Made by a program: the position numbers and the translations under genes. Below, one piece after another: positions 32,899 through 40,094 of a stretch of 64,000 nt of DNA. Below the pieces are notes generated by a model, which searched no databases, had not been told where the DNA came from, and saw nothing but the letters and a program-made list of their open reading frames with translations. The stretch is from the NCBI GenBank assembly GCA_009731375.1, contig BJOX01000008.1:484296-548295 (forward strand), in the 5' to 3' direction. The number at the start of each line of letters is the position of its first letter. Positions within the stretch are counted from its first letter, which is position 1. The stretch comes from Paulinella micropora. Its lineage: Eukaryota > Cercozoa > Imbricatea > Euglyphida.

Positions 32899-34966
32899 GG
32901 CAAAAGTCCGTCCACCACGAGTGTATAGGAATAAGAGCGGGAGGCCTTATATTATCCAGAAGGGTAAAAAATATTATCTTAATTTTGGTAAGAAAATAAA
33001 TAATTTAAGCACATTACAAATCGTTAAACTTTTTATGAAATATATTGGTAATAAGCCAAACTCACAAAGGGTTAGTCGCAAACCAAGGGAAAAAATAATC
33101 AAATCTGATTTCAATCGTCTTGAACACGAGGACCGAAACCAGATACAAAGCAACTTACAAAAGAAATATGAGTTGATACATGACGAGGAAGCAAAGGAAA
33201 AGAAGAAAAGGGATGAGATAGAAGAAGAAAAGAAAAGGCTAGAACGAAAAGACATAGCAGATGCTAAGGAAAGACAAGATATAATGGATAGGGAACACAA
33301 AAGAGAACTAGCGGATATTAATGAACGGCAAGAACAAAAAGCCAGAGAACTAAGAAGGGAGCAAAAACTCATAGAAGATGCAAAATATGAAGAAGACAGA
33401 AAAAATAGGATACAAGCATTACCACCGCCACCACAATATCTATATATTATGCCACCACAACATGGACAGCCACAAGCACCGCCATTACGAGCACCACAAC
33501 AAGCACCGCCATTAGGAGCACCACCACAAGCACCGCCATTACCTAATTTAGGAAATGAAGCACCATTGAAAACGAAAGAGCAATATGAGGAAGAAAAAAA
33601 GCAAAAGCAGAAAGATATTGAAACACTGAAATTAGCAGGATATACAGATAAGTTCATAAAAAAGATGAGTCGTAAAGACTTACAAAAAGCCAGTCAAGAT
33701 ATTCAGACGGCTATAGCCACAGCGACATCTTTAGAGGAACAAAAAAAGTTAGCAGAAGAATATAAAGAAAAACTTGAAAGGGAAGAAAAGAAAGCAGAAG
33801 AAAAGAGTAAGCATTTTGAACATTTACAAATTAATCCATTTTTAATCTCTGCATTTTCAAAAACTTATCACCCAAACATTACTATAAAAGAGTTAGCACA
33901 GGCTTTAAAAAAGAGACTAGATAGTGATGGACATAAAAAATTAAATTACAAAGACACTTCAAAGTGGATTATTGACATGATTAAAAGGTTTAATATTGAT
34001 GTTGGAAATGAAAAGGAAAACGTAAAAAGAAAAGTAGCGGATTATGCTAGATATGAAGAGTTTATGGGGTATCTCCAAAATGTTGGAGATGTTAAACAAA
34101 AAGGGACTGGAGCGAAGACATTAGAAGAATTAATTGATAAGGTATTTTCAATAAAAATAATTAAAAAATATTTAGCCCGCAAAGATTGGAAACACACAAT
34201 GAACAAACATGATTTTGATACTCTAACGAACAAAATGACTATAGACCCAAATGTAGATAAACAAGTTTCAAATGATTTGAATATTGACGAGGGAATGCCC
34301 CAACCGCTACCCCCGAGCATCACTTCACAGCAACCAGAGCCACAGCAACCAGAGTTAGAGCCACAGCAACCACAGCAAGAGGAGCCACAGCAAGAGGAGC
34401 CACAGCAACCAGAGCCAGAGCAACCACAGACAGACGAGCAACAGCAAGAGCAACCACAGCAAGAGGGAGAGGGTCGCGGTTTAATGACTAATGAAATAGA
34501 CGACATAATGAAAAAATATGGATGGTATCTCGGAGCAATAGCCAGTGATGAAATCAACAAGTTGAAGCCAGGAAGCAGAAAGCAATATGGATTTATTATG
34601 AATTTGGACAATCACAAGCAAGCAGGGTCTCATTGGATCGCAGTATGGATAAGTCTAGATAAAGACAGGAGTGTTGAAGTCTATGACCCCTTAGCACTTT
34701 ATGAACCTACTGAAGACTTTCAACAACAACAAATGAAACAACTAATAGACAAAAGCCACCCCGATAGTTATTTATTAATGAAGGTTAATCAAGTAAAACA
34801 ACAATCAAACACCTTAGATACGTGCGGTTGGCATAGTATGAGATTTTTAATGGAGCGGGCGAAAGGAAACAGGTTTAAGTTTGCTAGTGGATATACAGAC
34901 TCAAAAGAAGAAGAAGCGGAAAAATTAAAAGCACAGAATGGGTATGGTTTTGACACCTTTTTATGA
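32864..34966 (+). CDS. Scaffold-like protein fused to adenain-type maturation protease
   Basis: 700 residues, intact. Residues 1-70 are basic (KARPPRVYRNKSGRPYI-like). About 85-190 form a long Glu/Lys/Arg coiled coil, then a Pro/Ala linker with PPQAPPL repeats (190-235), a second coiled coil (235-330), a helical region to about 475, and an EPQQPE-type Gln/Glu/Pro repeat (475-545). The C-terminal 150 residues are a cysteine protease of the adenain/Ulp1 clan: catalytic His in GSHWIAVWI, Asp in VEVYDPLA, oxyanion Gln in QQSNTLDTCGW and the nucleophile Cys in that same motif. Such proteases cleave virion precursors in adenoviruses, Polintons and virophages, usually as a stand-alone protein of about 200 residues. 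The long N-terminal part is unusual and suggests a scaffold that carries its own protease. Confidence 0.85.
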   Translation: MRSMKRNSKISKAKVRPPRVYRNKSGRPYIIQKGKKYYLNFGKKINNLSTLQIVKLFMKYIGNKPNSQRVSRKPREKIIKSDFNRLEHEDRNQIQSNLQKKYELIHDEEAKEKKKRDEIEEEKKRLERKDIADAKERQDIMDREHKRELADINERQEQKARELRREQKLIEDAKYEEDRKNRIQALPPPPQYLYIMPPQHGQPQAPPLRAPQQAPPLGAPPQAPPLPNLGNEAPLKTKEQYEEEKKQKQKDIETLKLAGYTDKFIKKMSRKDLQKASQDIQTAIATATSLEEQKKLAEEYKEKLEREEKKAEEKSKHFEHLQINPFLISAFSKTYHPNITIKELAQALKKRLDSDGHKKLNYKDTSKWIIDMIKRFNIDVGNEKENVKRKVADYARYEEFMGYLQNVGDVKQKGTGAKTLEELIDKVFSIKIIKKYLARKDWKHTMNKHDFDTLTNKMTIDPNVDKQVSNDLNIDEGMPQPLPPSITSQQPEPQQPELEPQQPQQEEPQQEEPQQPEPEQPQTDEQQQEQPQQEGEGRGLMTNEIDDIMKKYGWYLGAIASDEINKLKPGSRKQYGFIMNLDNHKQAGSHWIAVWISLDKDRSVEVYDPLALYEPTEDFQQQQMKQLIDKSHPDSYLLMKVNQVKQQSNTLDTCGWHSMRFLMERAKGNRFKFASGYTDSKEEEAEKLKAQNGYGFDTFL

Positions 34967-35009
34967 GCATCGCTTTCATTCGCTACGCTCATTTTCGCTT
35001 GCTCATAAA
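34960..35009. terminator. Gene-border palindrome 5
   Basis: TTTATGAGCA and TGCTCATAAA arms around CGCTTTCATTCGCTACGCTCATTTTCG. The protease stop TGA lies inside the left arm. Confidence 0.7.
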
Positions 35010-35023
35010 AGAATAATATTTTT

Positions 35024-35029
<6 letters not shown>

Positions 35030-35093
<64 letters not shown>

Positions 35094-35243
35094 NNNNNNN
35101 NNNNNNNNNNNNNNNNNNNNNNNNNNNNNNNNNNNNNNNNNNNNNNNNNNNNNNNNNNNNNNNNNNNNNNNNNNNNNNNNNNNNNNNNNNNNNNNNNNNN
35201 NNNNNNNNNNNNNNNNNNNNNNNNNNNNNNNNNNNNNNNNNNN
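35030..35243. other. A-run and assembly gap
   Basis: Two A-homopolymers separated by TTT, then N from 35094 to 35243. The 5' end of the following capsid gene is lost here. Confidence 0.9.
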
Positions 35244-35903
35244 TCGTATTACTCCGTGGCATCACCATATAATACTTTTACTCTTAGCGAAGACGGGTAT
35301 GAGGCTTTAATTACGATACCTGAGGGAAACTACACAATGAACAATCTAAAAAATAAGTTGTCGGAGGTGCTAACCGCAGACAGCCCAAATAATTATACTT
35401 ATGTGGTATCCAGTAATAATACCAACATAGAACCAGAGGATGGCAAATTAACATTCAGTGTGTCAGAGAACAAGGGAATTCAACCGCGGTTTATATTTGA
35501 TGGTAATACCCGTATTCACGAGGTTATGGGCTTTGATAGAAATTCAACATATTTCTTCGCCACTGATTTTATTAAATCGCCAAATGTAATTATTCTAACT
35601 GGCGAAAAGACTTTATACCTTCAATCGGACTTAGTTGGTGAAGGAGATAATCACGTGCTACAAGAAATATACACTGCCAACGAAATTCCATTTGGAGCCG
35701 TTATATACGACGGAAGTGGGTCGGAGTATGGTAAGAAATTATCAACTAGTTTAAATAATGTATATAGGTTTTATCTTACAGACGAAAACGATCAGGCTAT
35801 AAATCTTAATGGTTTGGGTATTGTTATGACATTGTTTATTTACAGAGAGACTAATTATTTTAATTTATTTACATCATTTTTTAATTTGTTAAAATCTAGG
35901 TAA
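35244..35903 (+). CDS. Candidate penton (minor capsid) protein, 5' end missing
   Basis: The frame is open from the N gap to TAA at 35901-35903, about 219 residues. It is beta-rich: IPEGNYTMNNLKNKL, then YTYVVSSNNT, KLTFSVSENKG, HEVMGFDRNS, NVIILTGEKTLYLQSDLV, a loop GAVIYDGSGSEYG, and the closing DENDQAINLNGLGIVMTLFIY. This arrangement (PxGNYT..L...L near the start, 'LGF', 'S.D', and a final 'D..G..INLNG' strand pair) is typical of the penton or minor capsid proteins next to Polinton and virophage major capsid genes. The location directly before the major capsid gene supports it. Single jelly-roll fold is inferred, not shown. Confidence 0.6.
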   Translation, partial: SYYSVASPYNTFTLSEDGYEALITIPEGNYTMNNLKNKLSEVLTADSPNNYTYVVSSNNTNIEPEDGKLTFSVSENKGIQPRFIFDGNTRIHEVMGFDRNSTYFFATDFIKSPNVIILTGEKTLYLQSDLVGEGDNHVLQEIYTANEIPFGAVIYDGSGSEYGKKLSTSLNNVYRFYLTDENDQAINLNGLGIVMTLFIYRETNYFNLFTSFFNLLKSR

Positions 35904-35964
35904 TTAATTTAATTTTATAATTATTTATTCTTTCTATAAATATATTCCAGTGAATTAGTTAATA

Positions 35965-35983
35965 ATCTCAAAAGTTTTGAGAT
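35965..35983. promoter_or_regulatory. Perfect 19-nt palindrome before the capsid gene
   Basis: ATCTCAAAA-G-TTTTGAGAT ends 26 bases upstream of the major capsid ATG. Its ATCTCAAA half-site is shared with the palindrome at 39131-39150. A leader hairpin or operator-like site is possible. Confidence 0.5.
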
Positions 35984-36009
35984 TTGCTACCAAAAAGAAA
36001 AAACAAAAA

Positions 36010-37497
36010 ATGCCAACTCAACACGGCGGAGAATTAGACTTCAGTAAGACTGACTACATCAGTGCTTCTTATCGTTTGAATAAACTTGCCCCTCGTGAGG
36101 GTTCTGGAACATTTGAAGTCACCACTGCTGGCGGACAAGAACGAAGCTTTGACCTTATTAGCCGACCTTTTAATCTCGCTCGGTCTTATTTGAGTTTTAC
36201 TTATACTATGAGAGCGGCTGGTGCCGATGTTTATTCTAGAATTTTTATGGACTGCCTTTCACAAATTAGCCAGATACAACTTCAGACCCGTAGCGGTGTT
36301 TATCTGTGCGACCTTAACCATCTCAGAATGGTAACTAAGATGCTGTGGAAACCAGAAATGAGTTTGAAGGATTTCCTAGACCTTCCTAACCACGGTGATG
36401 CTAGTGGCTATGGCTGTATGCTCCAAAAGTGTAATGCTAACGGCTTGATTAATATCAGTGCTGTTGAAGCAACTAGAACTGCCTTTCGTGCGGCTACCGA
36501 TGCTGGCAACAATGTTGCCGCCTCTACTCAGGGTCTATTGCGTGAGCCCGTGATTTCTGCTCGTCGTCATGATGATGCTGCTCTAACGACTGGAGTTGGA
36601 GCACTATCCGCCGTAAATGTTAATTACAACGAGGCGAAGTATCTTGTGGGAAGTGGAGCGAATGCCGCTTTGGCCATTAATGTTAAAATTCCTTTGGGTA
36701 TGATTATTAACACTATTTTCGCACTTGATAAGACTATTATGTTTCCAGAAATTTTGACTATGCGGATTGTGTGGGGTGCTACTGACAGAACCGGTTATAC
36801 GGTGACGAATGGTGCGGCTACTTGTATTAGCACTGCTTATGTTGCAGGACTAAATGCTACCATCCCTATGGCTGTATCTGCTGATGCCACCAATCTTGCC
36901 TTGTTTCTTGCGGTTGAAACGAACCCCGATGTCATTCAATCAATCCAGCAGAAGATTGCTAGCCCCGAAGGCATGAACTTCAATATTGATTATCCCTATG
37001 TTTATAAGAATACTACACAAGCAAGCACAAGCCAAAACATTATTATGCGATTTGACAGAGGTCATGGTCGCCGTTTGAAGAAGATTTATCACTCTGTTTT
37101 TAACACAGAAGAAAGAAAGAACACAGCCTATGACAACGATAATCGTGGCGCTACTAAGGTTGTCAATTTTTACACTACTCTGGATGGTTCCCGCCAGCAA
37201 GAATTCAACATTGACACAGCGAGCGAAGAAGACTATATGTACTTGAAGCCAAAGGTTGAGGGTTCGGCCTTGTTGAATAACGATGTGTATAAATACAATT
37301 GGTTCTGGGTTGATGCTTGGGATAATACCCGCCCGCTATGGAGCAAAGACCAAAATGAAATCAGCGGTTTAAGTCTTGATACTGAGCGACGATGGGACTT
37401 TATTGCGACCACCGTGAATGCCGCCTACAACCATTACACCGTGGCCATTACTCAGCGGGAGGTACAGGTTAAGGCAAATATGATTACAATTAGTTGA
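36010..37497 (+). CDS. Candidate major capsid protein (double jelly-roll)
   Basis: 495 residues from ATG at 36010 (MPTQHGGELDF); in-frame codons upstream lack an ATG. It is intact and evenly composed, with many beta-type segments. Features that fit Polinton and virophage capsid proteins are: the N-terminal strand region RSFDLISRPFNLARSYLSFT, the repeated 'SQISQIQLQTRSG' and 'RMVTKMLWKPEMSLKDFLD' in the first barrel, FPEILTMRIVWG in the middle, and a C-terminal barrel with RGHGRRLKKIYHSVFN, YNWFWVDAWDNTRPL and a Trp/Tyr-rich end. Length is at the usual value (about 450-600). Assignment rests on length, neighbourhood (ATPase, protease, penton) and secondary-structure impression, since no single catalytic motif exists. 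It would assemble as the pseudo-hexameric capsomer. Confidence 0.75.
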   Translation: MPTQHGGELDFSKTDYISASYRLNKLAPREGSGTFEVTTAGGQERSFDLISRPFNLARSYLSFTYTMRAAGADVYSRIFMDCLSQISQIQLQTRSGVYLCDLNHLRMVTKMLWKPEMSLKDFLDLPNHGDASGYGCMLQKCNANGLINISAVEATRTAFRAATDAGNNVAASTQGLLREPVISARRHDDAALTTGVGALSAVNVNYNEAKYLVGSGANAALAINVKIPLGMIINTIFALDKTIMFPEILTMRIVWGATDRTGYTVTNGAATCISTAYVAGLNATIPMAVSADATNLALFLAVETNPDVIQSIQQKIASPEGMNFNIDYPYVYKNTTQASTSQNIIMRFDRGHGRRLKKIYHSVFNTEERKNTAYDNDNRGATKVVNFYTTLDGSRQQEFNIDTASEEDYMYLKPKVEGSALLNNDVYKYNWFWVDAWDNTRPLWSKDQNEISGLSLDTERRWDFIATTVNAAYNHYTVAITQREVQVKANMITIS

Positions 37498-37555
37498 TAT
37501 TTGAAAATCCACACTCTCATTCGTTTCACTCATTCTCGTGTGTTTTTCAAACATC
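37496..37555. terminator. Gene-border palindrome 6
   Basis: GATATTTGAAAA..CACAC and GTGTGTTTTTCAAACATC, nearly identical to palindrome 1 (24011-24071). It overlaps the capsid stop codon TGA by two bases. Confidence 0.75.
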
Positions 37556-37598
37556 GTGAAAGATTAATAGATTCATTATTTTTTTCAAAATAAAAAAC

Positions 37599-37649
37599 GA
37601 TATTTTATGAATAAGCGTGAGTGAAACGAGAGCGCAATTATAAAATATC
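37599..37649 (+). promoter_or_regulatory. Start-proximal palindrome before the 37651 gene
   Basis: GATATTTTATGAATAAGCG and GCGCAATTATAAAATATC are inverted copies and end one base before the ATG at 37651. Same family as 26802-26847 and 32847-32898. Confidence 0.6.
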
Positions 37650-37650
37650 A

Positions 37651-39059
37651 ATGTCTCATCATAGAAACTTAATCGCAGAAAATCCTGACGGCGAATTTAT
37701 AAACGTCAGCGTTGGATATGATGGACACGTTGAAACAAATAATTCAAAAACCGCTTTTGGCGAAGCAGTAGTAGGTCAATGAACACCAGTATTACAAGAA
37801 ATCTTTCCATATACCATTAATACTAGGATATGGACAAAAACAGAAACAAAATCGTGTGTGTCATTTTTGAATAATATGGCTGAATTGAAAACAACTGCTG
37901 ATGCTACGGCAGATGCTAGACTGGTAAGTAAAAGGAGAATAAAATATAGAACTGGAATGGGTGTCCTAGCCCGCTTTACTGCTCTGGACGACGGATGATA
38001 CAAAAGATTACTATTTATTTATTGGAATAGGAAATGATCTCGCTGATGGATTTTATTTTTACAAAAATCAAGCAGGAATGAATATCGCACATTGTGCGGG
38101 AGGTGCTGTAGATTATATTGACCAAGTAGATTGGGACGACCCTTGCGATGGAAATTATGCTATGCCAAACTTAGACTGGAGCAAAGGAAATGTATTTCAA
38201 ATTCAATTTCAATATTTAGGTTTTGGTGCTATTAAGTTTTATATTGAAAATCCCATAACAGGATTATTTCAATTAGTTCATATGATTGAGTATGCGAATG
38301 CTAATAATGGTGTAAGCCTGCGAAATACAACATTACCTTTTACGGCAGTCATGAGAAATGATGCAAAGACTGGAATACAAACTCTTAAAACAGCGAGCGC
38401 CAGTTTATTCATTGAGGGAACGAATACTATAAACACAAGTATAACAAACGAAGTGGAAGGAAGTAAAGCATCAAACACCACTGAAAGTCCTATTATTAGT
38501 ATAAGAAACAAAGCGGTATTTGATGCGGGCGGTGCTAATTTAAGAAATTATTCAAATGTTTATCCAACTTTGATGAGTATCACAAATGAAGATACTAAGT
38601 CGAATGTTGTCAGAATGGTATTAAATGGAACACTAACTGGAGCAGGTTTTGCAGATGTTGATTCTAAGTATTCAATTGTAGATACTGACACACAGGCGAG
38701 TGCTATCGCAAACGGAACAACAATTTTTAAACTATATGTAAATAGTGCTTCAACTCAACAAATCAATCTTAGAAGTTATGATATATACCTATCGCCGAGT
38801 GATGTATTAACTTTTACGCAGAAGTCTGTCTCTGCNNNNNNNNNNATTCAATTGTAGATACTGACACAAAGGCGAGTGCTATCGCAAACGGAACAAAAAT
38901 TTTTAAACTATATGTAAATTCTCAATCAACTCAACAAATCAATCTTAGAAGTTATGATATATACCTATCGCCGAGTGATGTATTAACTTTTACGCAGCTG
39001 TCTCTGCTGGTGGAGGAGGAAATATCAATATTATCGCTAACTTCGTAGAGGATCAATAA
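37651..39059 (+). pseudogene. Candidate virion surface protein, two TGA breaks and one frameshift
   Basis: From ATG at 37651 (MSHHRNLIAENPDGEF) the frame meets a TGA at 37780-37782, reading ..AVVGQ stop TPVLQEIFPYTINTRIW.., where a Trp codon with one G-to-A change would restore sense. It continues to about 37975, where a one-base shift moves into the frame that encodes LFIGIGNDLADGFYF and runs on through 38835. A 10-N gap follows at 38836-38845, flanked by about 165 duplicated bases that differ at several sites (two alleles or copies). The C-terminus after the gap ends AGGGGNINIIANFVEDQ at 39059. Total about 440 residues, beta-rich, with DAGGAN and repeated N/T-rich strands. No enzyme motif; a capsid-associated or receptor-binding role is inferred from position after the capsid gene. 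Confidence 0.5.
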
Positions 39060-39130
39060 ATATTTATGAGCATCGCTTTCATCCAATGTTGAATTTTAAA
39101 TAAAAAATCAATATAACGCTCATTTTCGCA

Positions 39131-39150
39131 ATCTCAAACATGTTTGAGAT
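39131..39150. promoter_or_regulatory. Perfect 20-bp palindrome
   Basis: ATCTCAAACATGTTTGAGAT lies in the intergenic region after the 37651 gene. It appears inserted in a disrupted copy of the TATTTATGAGCA-type border palindrome (left part 39061-39082, right part 39118-39160). Confidence 0.6.
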
Positions 39151-39171
39151 ATTCATAAAAGTGAAGTAAAT

Positions 39172-39210
<39 letters not shown>

Positions 39211-39230
39211 NNNNNNNNNNACACGGGAGC

Positions 39231-39258
39231 GTTAGCGGGAGTGTGGATTTACGAATAT
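39231..39258. terminator. Half of a gene-border palindrome beside a gap
   Basis: GTGTGGATTTACGAATATC is one arm of the palindrome family; its partner is missing into the 10-N gap (39211-39220) and the preceding A-run. It abuts the stop of the reverse gene at 39258. Confidence 0.5.
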
Positions 39259-39671
39259 CATAGATATTTTTTTACCGCATCTTTATTATTAAAATAAGGT
39301 TGTTGAATTAAATATTCAAGGTATGGTTTATCAATCTTAGCAACATCTCTAATTTTCATTTTTTTATACTTACCATATTGAAGAAAAATATCGGTTTCAT
39401 TTTGTGCTATCTCTTCGCCTACATTAGCCTTTATTTCGGTAATTCCAGTCTCTTTTAAATCAGTCTCCTTAAAAGGTGTGCTTTGTTCTTCCTCCAACAC
39501 GTTTTCTAAAGGTATAACTACTTTCACATTGTCATCACGTGGTTTATATTGCTCATAGAAAGAAACAATATCAGGCTTAGTCCATTTAATTGAAAGTTTC
39601 TTAATTTCGCTGTCAAGGCTCCATTTTTCAATTTCACTCAAGTAGTCCTGTTTGGTGCTTAGGTCGGTCAT
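39258..39671 (-). CDS. Protein with ExoX-C-terminal-like domain, paralogue A
   Basis: 137 residues from ATG at 39671. The N-terminal 90 residues are helical and acidic. The last 45 carry FLQYGKYKKMKIRDVAKIDKP.YLEYLIQQPYF, the pattern (FGKYKGK.I.DVA..D..YLEW....PWF) seen in the small domain at the C-terminus of exodeoxyribonuclease X-like and related DUF3820 proteins. It could help bind DNA or a partner in replication. Its sister gene lies 27 bp upstream on the same strand, so the two likely arose by tandem duplication. Confidence 0.6.
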   Translation of the reverse strand: MTDLSTKQDYLSEIEKWSLDSEIKKLSIKWTKPDIVSFYEQYKPRDDNVKVVIPLENVLEEEQSTPFKETDLKETGITEIKANVGEEIAQNETDIFLQYGKYKKMKIRDVAKIDKPYLEYLIQQPYFNNKDAVKKYL

Positions 39672-39698
39672 CTTATATATACTACAAAATAATTTTTA

Positions 39699-39986
39699 TT
39701 AAATGTATTTTTTTACTTCACTTTTAATGTCAGTAAATTTCTCAAACCACGGCTGTTTCATAACCCATTCAAGGTATGGCTTATCAATAACCGCTACATC
39801 TTGAATTTTCTTACCTTTATACTTACCGAATGGAAAAATATCCCTTGGCTTGCCTGCCCATGCATTTTCAATCATTTGGATTTCGTCAGTAATTATCTTT
39901 TTAACATCGGTAAGAGAAAATGTTTCTTTTTTATTTTCAATAGAGAGTTTCTCAAACTTCTCACATAGTCTGGTGAGGGTGGTCAT
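39699..39986 (-). CDS. Protein with ExoX-C-terminal-like domain, paralogue B
   Basis: 95 residues from ATG at 39986. The C-terminal half FPFGKYKGKKIQDVAVIDKP.YLEWVMKQPWF matches the family pattern more closely than paralogue A. The N-terminal helix (RLCEKFEKLSIENK) differs from A, although both contain the KLSI(E/K) stretch. Located between paralogue A and the polymerase on the same strand. Confidence 0.65.
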   Translation of the reverse strand: MTTLTRLCEKFEKLSIENKKETFSLTDVKKIITDEIQMIENAWAGKPRDIFPFGKYKGKKIQDVAVIDKPYLEWVMKQPWFEKFTDIKSEVKKYI

Positions 39987-40036
39987 TGGTCTATATAGAT
40001 TGGTAAAAAAATTTTATGGAAAAAAATTAATTAATT

Positions 40037-40094
40037 GATATTTATGAGCATCGCTTTCATTCGCTATGCTCATTTTCGCTTGCTCATAAACATC
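40037..40094. terminator. Gene-border palindrome 7
   Basis: GATATTTATGAGCA and TGCTCATAAACATC around CGCTTTCATTCGCTATGCTCATTTTCG. The polymerase frame ends inside it (stop at 40070). Confidence 0.7.

Noticed and set aside
32974-33657. Reverse-strand frame of 227 codons
   Set aside because: Shadow of the intact protease-scaffold gene; Cys/Ser/Phe-rich antisense of Lys/Glu/Gln codons. The same applies to 34042-34611.
28000-39000. Alternative genetic code (TAA/TAG as Gln or TGA as Trp) in the virus
   Set aside because: Intact genes end at single TAA or TGA codons followed by palindromes, and Trp is encoded by TGG throughout the capsid and polymerase. Isolated point changes explain the internal stops better.
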